In this document: piece after piece, positions 32,905 through 43,704 of the stretch | Numbering within the stretch: the first letter of the stretch is position 1 | How the letters are laid out: each line of letters opens with the position of its first letter | DNA from: Dactylis glomerata | Taxonomy: Eukaryota > Streptophyta > Magnoliopsida > Poales > Poaceae | Direction of reading: 5' to 3' | DNA: 64,000 bases | Assembly: GCA_007115705.1 (NCBI GenBank) | Contig: QXEO01000167.1 | Span: 6,370,972 to 6,434,971, forward strand | The notes under the pieces: model-generated | What the model was told of the DNA's origin: nothing | Seen by the model: the letters and a program-made list of their open reading frames with translations, nothing else | The model's database searches: none | Program-made: the position numbers and the translations under genes

Positions 32905-33241
32905 GAAAGCGAGCTCATCAGCTTCCTCCGTGAGAATCGGGATATCTTTGCATGGTCTACTTCAGATCTGCAAGGTGTGCCGAGGGAGCCGGCTGAGCAC
33001 GCACTGCATGTGAGACCGGATGCTAAACCGGTGAAGTAGCCGCTCCGACGGAATGCAGATGATAGAAGAAAAGCAATTTGGGAGGAAGTGGCCAGGCTCC
33101 TAGCTGCCGGCTTTATCAAGGAAGTACTGCATTCGGATTGGGTGTCTAATCCGGTTTTGGTGGAAAAGAAGAAGGATGAGCCTGCCATAGTAAAGATATG
33201 GCGGATGTGTGTTGATTACACCAACTTAAATAAGGCATGTC
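32905..33241 (+). pseudogene. Tat-type RT, N-terminal part (before insertion)
   Basis: It continues the protease frame with an ESELISFLRENRDIFAW segment, then AAGFIKEV--SDWVSNPVLV and MCVDYTNLNKAC, the start of a gypsy reverse transcriptase. A TAG stop lies at 33037. The coding sequence is cut at 33241 by the Athila-type insertion and resumes at 40006; the 5-bp duplication ATGTC (33237-33241 and 40001-40005) marks the join. Confidence 0.88.
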
Positions 33242-34781
33242 TGATACGTCTCCAACGTATTTATAATTTTCGATGCTCCATGCTTGTTTTTACACCATTT
33301 GCCTACTGTTTCATTACACTTTATGGCGTTTTTATGCGATTTTCAGAACTAAGCTATTGACAAGTTGCCACAGTGCTAGTTCCCTGTTTTCTGCTATTTT
33401 TGTGTTTCAGAAAAGCTACACAGGAAATATTCTCGGAATTGGACAAAACAAGTTCCAGAACTCCTATTTTTTCCGGATGAAGGATGAGGACCGAAAGAGA
33501 GCCGGAGGGGGGCCAGGGGCCAGCCTCACACCAGGGCGGCGCGGCCCAGCCCCTAGCCGCGCCCCCTATGTGTGAGGAGCCCCTGGCAGCCCCCTGACGA
33601 CGCCCCTTTGCCTATATAAAGCCTCAGGACGGAAAACCCTAGGGGAGTCGGCGAAATTTCCAGAATAGTTCCGCAGCGCCGCCGCCATCGAAGACAAATT
33701 TCGGGGGACAGAAGTCTCTGTTCCGGCACCCTGCCGGGACGGGGAAGTGCCCCCGGAGCCATCTCCATTGGTCTCCATCGCCGTCTCTGCCGTCTCCATC
33801 GACCTCACCACCATCTCCATCAACCTTGTTGTCTCCTATGATGAGGAGGGAGTAGTTCATCCCCGGGGCCGAGGGCTCTACCGGTAGCTATGTGGTTCAC
33901 CTCTCTCTCCCATGATGTGATCTTTATGTGATTGTGAGCTTTGTATCATGTTGAATAAGTAGATGTTACTCTTCTTCATTATGTGTACTCTAGTGTGTTA
34001 TTAAAGTAATCTATTCCTCCTGCCATGGTGTAACGGTGATAGTGCGTGCATCATGGTGGTACTTGGTCTAGGCTACGATTGTGATCTTTTATGGATTATG
34101 AGAATAATTATCACTATGATAGTATTGAAGTGATCTATTCCTCCTTTCATGGTGTAATGTTGACAGTGTGTGCACCGTGTTAGTACTTGGTCTAAGTTGC
34201 AATAATATCTATCTTGAGTTGTGATTTGATTTGGATATCTCTATGAGTGGTGTTTGTCAAGTACTTGATGAACTTTGAGGAGTGCTTCGTAGCCCTACGC
34301 AATGATTAGTGTTATTCAATAGGAGAATAATTCAGAGTACCATAGTGAAGAGAAGTTATTTATTTGTTCAACTATGTTATATTTGTTGGGAGTGTGTCCA
34401 CTAGTGAAAGTATGATCCCTAGGCCTTGTTTCCAAGCATTGCACACCGTTTACTTCCTGTTTTGTTACATGTTTGCTCGTAGCGATACTTATTTCATATT
34501 ACAGTTACTACTTGTAATCATCACTACCGCTTGTATTTCACTATCTCTTCGCCGAACTAGTGCACCTATACATCTGACAAGTGTATTGGGTGTGTTGGGG
34601 ACACAAGAGACTTTCTGTATCATAATTGAGGGTTGTTTGAGAGGGATAGCTTTGACCTCTTCCTCCCTGAGTTCGATAAACCTTGGGTGATCCACTTAAG
34701 GGAAACTTGCTGCTGCTCTACAAACCTCTGCACTTGGAGGCCCAACACTGTCTACAAGAACAGAAGCATGTGTAGACATCA
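33242..34781 (+). repeat. 5' LTR of plus-strand Athila-type element
   Basis: 1540 bp. It differs from the 3' LTR by scattered substitutions and small indels (for example CGTATTTATAA versus CGTATCTATAA and GCGTTTTTATGCG versus GCGTTTTATGCG), so the insertion is not very recent. It carries a TATATAAAG box near 33614. Confidence 0.9.
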
Positions 34782-34791
34782 AGCTCTTTTC

Positions 34792-34809
34792 TGGCGCCGT
34801 TGCCGGGGA
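34792..34809 (+). other. Primer-binding site (tRNA-Asp) of plus-strand Athila-type element
   Basis: TGGCGCCGTTGCCGGGGA lies 10 bp after the LTR. It is complementary to the 3' end of plant tRNA-Asp, the usual primer of Athila elements. Confidence 0.85.
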
Positions 34810-34921
34810 GGTAAGGTAAAAGGTACTCGCATCCTCCTGTGTGAGTGCTCGGAGTTATTTCCTTTAGATTCTGCAATTACATCTTTTTGTTTCTTGTTTT
34901 TATTTTCACTAGTTAGGCTTA

Positions 34922-35892
34922 ATGGAAAACAAAGAGTTCTTTAGTCTTTTTCCTGAATTTAGATATGAAGTGTTTGAAGAGAAAATTGAAAATCCTTTGT
35001 AGCTTAATTCGCATGCTAATAGTGTTGTTAGTATGAATGCTTTGAATACTGTTGTTGCTAATGCTATAGAAAAGTCTAAGCTTGGGGAAGCTGATTTTGT
35101 TAAGCATGATATTTTTAGTTCCCCAGCTTTAGTAGAGAAAGTTTGCTCTGATGATATTTTATCTCCCCTATGTGATGTTCCTATGCCTGTTACATATGTT
35201 AGTGATCATGATTGGGAAAAGCACTCTACTTTTGATATTGAAAATATTTTTGGTACCAATTCTAAGATTAATAATTGTTGTACCATTAGTACTATCCATG
35301 TTCCTTCTTATGATGATATGTTTGATGAGTATGCTTTGCGAAATAGTTGCTCTCTAGCTTGTGATGATACTGAACCTCTAGTTTATGATGGTTATGATGA
35401 TGAGTATAATATTTTCAGTTCACCTACTTTTGAGGAGAAAATAGTTATGATTACAATATGCCTCCTGTTTTTGATGATTATGGTGATGAGAGTAATTATT
35501 CTGTTGAATCTGCTCCTACTACTATTGTTCATGTGGGGAGTATTAATTCTTTTATGCATGTGGCTCATGATAGGGATGCTTTATGTGATAGTTATATTTT
35601 TAGTTCTATTCATGATGCTACTGAAAGTTATTATGAGAGAGAGAAACATGGTTTGATTGATCTCAACAATATTGAGTTTCCCCTCTTTATGTTGCAAATC
35701 TTGAAGTTGTACTTGTTTTGCCTTCCTATGCTTTTTGCTTTGCGCTTTCATGACTTGTCTCTTTACAAGACTATTTTTCATAGGAAGTGGTTTAGATTCA
35801 AATGTCTTTCACATTTGCTTTTTGATGCTCTCTATTGCTTTAAGTTCCTATATGGCGCCTTTGCCTCAAGCTCTTATATGACGCCCACATGA
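34922..35892 (+). pseudogene. Athila-type Gag-like ORF with deleted core
   Basis: It begins MENKEFFSLFPEF like the 841-residue protein of the minus-strand copy. It has a TAG at 35000, then jumps from residue ~92 of that protein directly to residue ~617, so it lacks the whole Gag core and zinc knuckle. A 1-base loss near 35445 shifts the frame again. The retained C-terminal part is DDYGDE-rich and ends in hydrophobic segments (LYLFCLPMLFALRF). Confidence 0.85.
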
Positions 35893-38466
35893 GCATCTTT
35901 GCAAATTACTGCGCCTAGCTCAAAGGCGTTAAAGAAATGCACTCTTGGGAGATAACTCATTGTTTTATTTTCAGTACTTTTTCTTTTATTTGAGTCTTGG
36001 AAGTTATTACTACTGTAATAACTGCTCCTTATCCTTTTTATTTCATTGTTGTGCCAAGAGAAGCCTCTAATTTGAGCGAGGTAAGATTTGGGGATGTTGC
36101 TGTCCTGAAACTGTTTTTGGTGCTGCACCGTAAAAACTCGTGAAAATTCTCTGTATATCTTTTGGACCTGAGATTTCTTGTGCATATGCCCCAGGTTATA
36201 TCCAAACTTTCATTAGTTGAACACTTTTTGATTTGAGCAACAGAAAACCCTCTAAAAATTCGACCTTTGTCAGCTGTTCTATTTTGACAGATTTTTGCCA
36301 ATATTTGTGTTTGCCGCTTTATCGCTTTCTTTTTGAGTTCTTTTGATCACGGAACTTTTGGGGAAGTTGCTACAGTAGTATATGCTTAATATGTGGTGGT
36401 TTTAGGTTGAAACCTAAAGCAAAAAGGCTTGATTATATGTATGCTTAAACTAATGTTGCTAATAGATTTGTGTTTAGTTTTGTATGAAGGAAGTTTTCAA
36501 GTGTAGGGATTGGAGAATGATGAGATGAGATGAAGAATAGACAAAAGCTCAAGCTTGGGGATGCCCATGCAACCCCCAAAAAATATCCAAGAGGTACAAG
36601 CGTCAAAGCTTGGGGATGCCCCCGAGGCACCCCCTTCTTCATCGGCAAAAATCAGGTCACCTTTCAAAACACTATATTTTTATTGCTTCATGCACTATGC
36701 GTTTTTCTTGGAGCGTCAGTTGTTTTTATTTTAGTTTTATTTTGTTTTGTTTGCTGCAATAAATGGTTAGATCACATCATGTTTATTTTGGAGGAGATGA
36801 ACTTGCTTTTCGTTTGCCAAGAACACTCTAGTTTTCACTCTTATCGTTCAACGAGTGTTCTCTTTTTTTGCTACTGCGTTTAGCTTTTGTTTTTCGCCTT
36901 GATTTTTGTTTAGATATTCTTTTATCTTTGCATCAAGGTGTATTTGGACCTCTGGTATATGTTTGGTTTTCCTCAAAAGAGTTTTCTCAAAAAGGTTTGA
37001 ATGGTGTTGGAAAAGAGAACAAGTTTCATGCAAAAAAGTGGTAAAAAAGGAGCTTGTGTAGACTGCGGCCTAGGCTTTTGCATGTCGTGCTTGATGTCTT
37101 TTTGATAGTATGCTTAGTGGTTTTGCTGTAGCATGACTTGCCTCAAATAATTGAGATTGCTTAATGAGCCTTTGAAAAAAATCATGCGTTGTTTTAATTA
37201 TTTGGAAGCATTATTTTGGTTTTCTTCTTGATGCTTTATTTGGGTTGACTTGGCGCATGCTCACACATGTTAGACTCTTACAAAGTCGCCAATAGCCTCT
37301 ATGATCATTTAGTTTTTGACTTTTGATGCCATCTTATGCTTCTTTTAATGTCGCTTTGTCGCTTTGCATGATTATGGTCGTTATTGCTCTCTTAGTTGGT
37401 CGCTCCCAGTCTTTTGCTAGCCCTCGCCTTGTACTGAGTATGAGCTCTACTCGTGCATCCAACTCCTAAAAACCAAGTTTGCCATTGTGTCCACTATAAA
37501 CTCCTATGCATGGTATTTGTAAGCCATTCCAAAGTAAATTTTCATGTGCTACCTTTCAAAACTTTCAACTACTTCTCGTTTTGTGCCACTGTTTTTAGCT
37601 CATGGGGACGTAGTGGTCGGATTTGCTATCTTCCATATTTTCTTATTCCAAAAAGAAAAAAGAAAAAAGAAAAAAGGCACTCCTCCATGGTATGTGAATG
37701 TTGGTGGGCACCCGATGGAAATGGTTAGCCATGGTTTGAGAAAGAAAAAAAGTGGGAAGGAGTGCCAAGCTTTATAAAAGAGCACAAAAGTGCCAATCTC
37801 TCTCTCAAAAACTTGCTTCATTTTTGTATGGAAGATAGTAAGAACCCCATTGCCAGTCGTTGACAAAAGCAACCACCTCTCAAAATCCAATTTTTATCTC
37901 TCTGTTTTACAAATGAAAAGCTCTAGCACATGTTTAATCACTGCTTCCCTCTGCGAAGGGCCCTTCTTTTACTTTTATGTTGAGTCACCACTTTCTATCT
38001 TTATGCACCATTAAGAGAGCATAGTTGTCATTCTTAGTATAATGTGCATTGTCCCAAAGTTTTCATTGATTGATTCATATTGTTGGTTTCACTTGTTCTC
38101 AAATTATTTGTATCTAGTCGCCCTCTTAAAACTTGAAGGTGTCCTATGCATTATGTTTTGCTCTCCATGAAGGACAAGCTGAAAACCATTTGTATGTTTT
38201 TCCTTATGATTTGAACACACGTTTGACTTTCATTGTTTCATTTTCATGATCTTTTGTTTGTGTTCATTTTCATGTTATAACATGGTTGCTAAGTTTCTAT
38301 TATCAAGATTGTGTCTTTCATGCCCATGTTTCAAGTTCTTTGATCTCAGCACTCAATGCTTTAACTATATGATCAAGATTGTGATGGTGCATATCACCTC
38401 AAAAATTATTTCTTTTGTTATCACTTGCCTACTCAAGGACGAGCAGGAGTTAAGCTTGGGGATGCT
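35893..38466 (+). other. Non-coding 3' interior of plus-strand Athila-type element
   Basis: AT-rich with no domain-bearing ORF. It holds AAGCTTGGGGATGCC at ~36552 and ~36608, and again next to the LTR at 38452. The corresponding stretch is absent from the minus-strand copy at 42623-47893. Confidence 0.7.
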
Positions 38467-40000
38467 TGATACGTCTCCAACGTATCTATAATTTTTGATG
38501 CTCCATGCTTGTTTTTACACCATTTGCCTACTGTTTCGTTACACTTTGTGGCGTTTTATGCGATTTCCGGAACTAACCTATTGACAAGATGCCACAGTGC
38601 CAGTTCCCTGTTTTCTGCTATTTTTGTGTTTCAGAAAAGCTACATAGGAAATATTCTCGGAATTGGACGAAACAAGTTCCAGGACTCCTATTTTTCCCGG
38701 ACGAAGGACGAGGACCGAAAGAGAGCCGGAGGGGGGCCAGCCTCACACCAGGGCGGCACGACCCAGCCCCTGGCCGCACCCCCTATGTGTGAGGAGCCCC
38801 TGGCAGCCCCCTGATGATGCCCCTTCGCCTATATAAAGCCTCGGGACGGAAAACCCTAGGGGAGTCGGCGAAATTTCCAGAACAGTTCCGCAGCGCCGCC
38901 GCCGTCGAAGACAAATTTCGGGGGACAGAAATCTCTGTTCCGGCACCCTGCCGGGATGGGGAAGTGCCCTCGGAGCCATCTCTATCGGTCTCCATCGCCG
39001 TCTCTGCCGTCTCCATCGACCTCACCACCATCTCCATCAACCTTGCTGTCTCCTATGATGAGGAGGGAGTAGTTCATCCCCGGGGCTGAGGGCTCTACCG
39101 GTAGCTATGTGGTTCACCTCTCTCTCCCATGATGTGATCTTTATGTGATCGTGAGCTTTGTATCATGTTGAATAAGTAGATGTTACTCTTCTTCATTATG
39201 TGTACTCTAGTGTGTTATTAAAGTAATCTATTCCTCCTGCCATGGTGTAACGGTGACAGTGCGTGCATCATGGTGGTACTTGGTCTAGGCTACGATTGTG
39301 ATCTTTTATGGATTATGAGAATAATTATCACTATGATAGTATTGAAGTGATCTATTCCTCCTTTCATGGTGTAATGTTGATAGTGTGTGCACCGTGTTAG
39401 TACTTGGTCTAAGTTGCAATAATATCTATCTTGAGTTGTGATTTGATTTGGATATCTCTATGAGTGGTGTTTGTCAAGTACTTGATGAACTTTGAGGAGT
39501 GCTTCGTAGCCCTACGCAATGATTAGTGTTATTCAATAGGAGAGTAATTCAGAGTACCATAGTGAAGAGAAGTTATTTATTTGTTCAATTATGTTATGTT
39601 TGTTGGGAGTGTGTCCACTAGTGAAAGTATGATCCCTAGGCCTTGTTTCCAAGCATTGCACACCGTTTACTTCCTGTTTTGTTACATGTTTGCTCGCAGT
39701 GATACTTATTTCATATTACAGTTACTACTTGTAATCATCACCACCGCTTGTATTTTCACTATCTCTTCGCCGAACTAGTGCACCTATACATCTGACAAGT
39801 GTATTGGGTGTGTTGGGGACACAAGAGACTTTCTGTATCGTAATTGCAGGGTTGTTTGAGAGGGATAGCTTTGACCTCTTCCTCCCTGAGTTTGATAAAC
39901 CTTGGGTGATCCACTTAAGGGAAACTTGCTGCTGCTCTACAAACCTCTGCACTTGGAGGCCCAACACTGTCTACAAGAACAGAAGCGTGTGTAGACATCA
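38467..40000 (+). repeat. 3' LTR of plus-strand Athila-type element
   Basis: 1534 bp, preceded by GTTAAGCTTGGGGATGC as polypurine tract and followed by the target duplication ATGTC. Confidence 0.9.
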
Positions 40001-40005
40001 ATGTC

Positions 40006-42622
40006 CTAAAGATCCATTATCGCTCCCTTGGATCGATCAAGTGATTGATTCCACAGCTGGATGTGAACTGTTATCATTCGTAGATGCCTACTCTGGTTTC
40101 CACCAGATCTCTTTGTATGAGCCGGATCAAATAAAGACATCCTTTATTACCCCGTACGGGGCTTATTGCTATCTCACCATGCCATTCGGTTTAAGAAATG
40201 CCGGCGCAACTTATCAGAGGTGTATGCAAAAGTGTTTGCATGACCAAATAAATAAAAATGTGCAGGTATATGTCGATGATGTCGTCATAAAGACTAAGGA
40301 GAGCAAGACTCTCATAGATGACCTCCGGGAGACCTTTGAAAATCTGAGGAGATTCCGGATGAAGTTGAATCCAGCTAAGTGCACCTTCGGTGTGCCGGCG
40401 GGCAAATTACTCGGTTTCCTGGTTTCTAGCCGGGGTATTGAGGTAAATCCCGGCAAGATTCGTGCCATAGAGAGAATGCAGCCGCCGAAAAATCTGAAGG
40501 AAGTACAGAAGTTCACTGGTGCCTTGCATCCCTGAGCCGTTTCATAAGCCAGCTAGGAGAGAAAGCCTTGCCGTTATATCAATTGATGAAGAAGTCCGAC
40601 ACATTTGTCTGGACGACACAAGCAGATGCAGCGTTCAAGGAGTTGAAGCAGATGTTGTCAACAGCGCCGGTGTTGGCATCTCCAATGGCCAGGGAGCCGA
40701 TGTTGCTCTATATAGCGGCGACCAACAGGGTTGTCAGTGCAGTGGTGGTAGTGGAGCGAGAGGAAGGAGGCAAAACCGTGCAGCGGCCGGTATATTATTT
40801 GAGTAAAGTCCTCTCCACCTCGAAGCAAAACTACCCCCATTATCAAAAGATGACGTATGGTGTCTATATGGCGGCCAAGAAGCTCAAGCATTACTTCTAG
40901 GAGCATCCAATCCGTGTAGTGGCTGAAGCCCCTATCTCGGAGATTATAAGCAACAAAGATGCCAGTGGCCGGATAGCCAAGTGGGCAATAGAGCTCTCAC
41001 CATATACACCTCAGTATGACAAAAGGGATACGATCAAGTCCCAGGTGTTGGCCGATTTCTTCATTGATTGGGCTGAGATACAGTATGAGCCACCATTGCC
41101 AGATGCAAACTATTGGAGGATGCACTTCGATGGGTCGAAAACAATTCATGGCTTGGGTGCCAGCATAGTTCTCACTTCACCCAAGAATGACCAGTTGAGA
41201 TATGTTCTGCAAATCCACTTTGCAGCATCAAATAATGTGGCGGAGTATGAGGCACTTGTGCATGGCCTGAAGGTGTCCAAGGACATAGGCATTCGCCGAA
41301 TTATGTGCTTCGGTGATTCGGATTTGGTGATTCAGCAGTGTTCCGGCATATGGGATGCGCATGATGCAAACATAGGGTCCTATCATTTTTTGGTGCAGCA
41401 ATTGAGTGGTTACTTTGAAGGTTGTGAGTTCCGGCATGTTCCCCGGGCTCAGAACGAAGCGGCCGATACACTGTCCAAGTTAGGATCTTCCAGAGAGTCA
41501 ATTCTGCCCGGCATTTCGCTGGAGCATCTGAGGAAGCCATCAATCAAGCCCTCGCCGGAGTCATCATCCATATATGTTCCGCCAAGCCCAGAGGAAGCAG
41601 TTCCGATGGAGATAGATGCTAGAGCCAGTTCAGATAACCCGGAGACTATTCTCTCAGTCCCGGGGACTGGGCCGACGCATACAGTAAGTGAAGTATTCCA
41701 GAGCAGAGATAAAGGCAAAGGAAAAATGTACCAGGAGGTTGTGCCGGTATACTCGGGGACTGCTCCGGCATACCCGAGGACTGATCCCTTTGTCCCGGGG
41801 ACTTCGCAGCCCATGGAAATCGATTATGTATCGGCCGAAATGATGGAGATAGATCAGGCAATATTCACTGTTAGGGAAGTGCCCTCGTGGGCACGACCCA
41901 TAATGGATTTCTTGGTCGATGGTCAAGTACCGGCGGATGAAACTGAGGCACGCCGGGTTACGAGGAGATCCAAAGGATATACCATCATAAACAAGGAAAT
42001 ATACAAAAGAAGTGCCACGGGTGTGCTGCAGAGATGTGTTGAATCCGCTGAAGGCCGGGAGATGCACCGGGAAATTCATCAGGGGGAGTGTGGTCACCAC
42101 GCTTCATCCAGAGCCTTAGTGGCAAAAGTGTTCCGGCATGGGTTTTACTGGCCGACGACACTGCAAGAAGCAGAAGACTTGGTCTAGAAATGCAATGGGT
42201 GTCAGATGTATGCCCACCAGATTCATCAACCGGCATCGGCATTAAAGACTATCCTGATAACCTGGCCCTTTGCTGTTTGGGGCCTGGACATGGTCGGACC
42301 ATTCAAGCCGGCACGAGGGAAGATGACTCATATTCTGGTCATGGTGGACAAGTTCACCAAGTGGATTGAAGTGAAGCCAATAAGCACATGTGATGGCCAC
42401 ACGGCAGTGAAATTCTTAAAAGATATCATCTTGAGATATGGTGTCCCTCATGGCATCATCACTGATAATGGGTCGAACTTTGCCCAAGGGCCATTTGCCA
42501 GATATTATGAGGAGGTGGGAATCCGGCTAGATATTGCGTCGGTTGCTCACCCTTGTACCAATGGCCAAGTGGAAAGGTCAAATGGACTAGTATTATCCGG
42601 CATAAAACCTCGGTTGATAGAG
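40006..42622 (+). pseudogene. Tat-type RT, RNase H, second RNase H and integrase start
   Basis: It resumes the RT exactly where the Athila insertion cut it (PKDPLSLPWIDQ). RT landmarks are FVDAYSGFHQI, MPFGLRNAGATYQR and the catalytic VYVDDVV. A 1-base loss near 40520 shifts the frame. The RT RNase H follows with LYIAATN and YYLSKVL, then a TAG at 40898. At 41120-41480 is a second, archaeal-type RNase H (MHFDGSK, NNVAEYEALVHGL, GDSDLVIQQ, NEAADTLSKL), a hallmark of the Tat lineage. A linker with four CCCGGGGACT-type repeats (41655-41810) precedes the integrase zinc finger (HQGECGHH; KCNGCQ with TAG at 42185 between) and the core: D in WGLDMVG, D in TDNGSNF, E in NGQVERSNG. Coding stops at the second insertion (42622). 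Confidence 0.88.
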
Positions 42623-43704
42623 TGATGTCTACGCACGCGTCTGTTCTTGTAGACAGTGTTGGGCCTCCAAGTGCAGAGGTTTGTAGAGCAGCAACAAGTT
42701 TCCCTTAAGTGGATCACCCAAGGTTTATCGAACTCAGGGAGGAAGAGGTCAAAGCTATCCCTCTCAAGCAACCCTGCAATTACGATACAGAAAGTCTCTT
42801 GTGTCCCCAACACACCCAATACACTTGTCAGATGTATAGGTGCACTAGTTCAGTGAAGAGATAGTGAAATACAAGTTGTATGGATGATTACAAGTAGTAA
42901 ATACAATCTGGAATAAAAATGGCAGCAAGCAAACAAGTAACAAAACAGCAAGTAAACGGTGTGCAAAGCTTGGAAACAAGGCCTAGGGATCATACTTTCA
43001 CTAGTGGACACACTCCCAACAAATATAACATAATTGATCCAATAGATAACTTCTCTTCACTATGGTACTCTGAATTACTCTCCTATTGAATAACACTAAT
43101 CATTGCGTAGGGCTACGAAGCACTCCTCAAAGTTCATCAATTACTTGACAAACACCACTCATAGAGATATCCAAATCAAATCACAACTCAAGATAGATAT
43201 TATTGCAACTTAGACCAAGTACTAACACGGTGCACGTACTGTCAACATTACACCATGAAAGGAGGAATAGATCACTTCAATACTATCATAGTGATAATTA
43301 TTCTCATAATCCATAAGAGATCACAATCGTAGCCTAGACCAAGTACCACCACGATGCACGCACTATCACCGTTACACCATGGCAGGAGCAATTGATTACT
43401 TTAATAACACACTAGAGTACACATAATGAAGAAGAATAACATCTACTTATTCAACATGATACAAAGCTCATGATCACATAGAGATCACATCATGGGAGAG
43501 AGAGGTGAACCACATAGCTACCGGTAGAGCCCTCAGCCCCGGGGGTGAACTACTCCCTCCTCATCATAGGAGACAACAAGGTTGATGGAGATGGCGGTGA
43601 GGTCGATGGAGACGGCGATGGAGACCGATGGAGATGGCTCCGGGGGCACTTCCCCGTCCCAGCAGGGTGCCGGAACAGAGACTTCTATCCCCCGAAATTT
43701 GGCT
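42623..43704 (-). repeat. 3' LTR (truncated) of minus-strand Athila-type element
   Basis: 1082 bp. It contains the 3' two-thirds of the family LTR and lacks the first ~440 bases, where it meets a misplaced primer-site block at 43705. Confidence 0.85.

Larger units (their letters stand above)
33242..40000 (+). mobile_element. Athila-type non-autonomous gypsy element (plus) inside Tat RT
   Basis: 6.76 kb, with LTRs 33242-34781 and 38467-40000. Both begin TGATACGTCTCCAACGTAT and end GTAGACATCA. The flanking 5-bp duplication ATGTC is perfect. The primer site at 34792-34809 matches tRNA-Asp. The interior encodes only a broken Gag-like protein (34922-35892), followed by ~2.5 kb of non-coding sequence (35893-38466) with two internal copies of the AAGCTTGGGGATGCC tract that precedes the 3' LTR. 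It has no protease, RT or integrase. It resembles Triticeae Sabrina/WHAM-type families; the exact family name is not certain. Confidence 0.9.
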
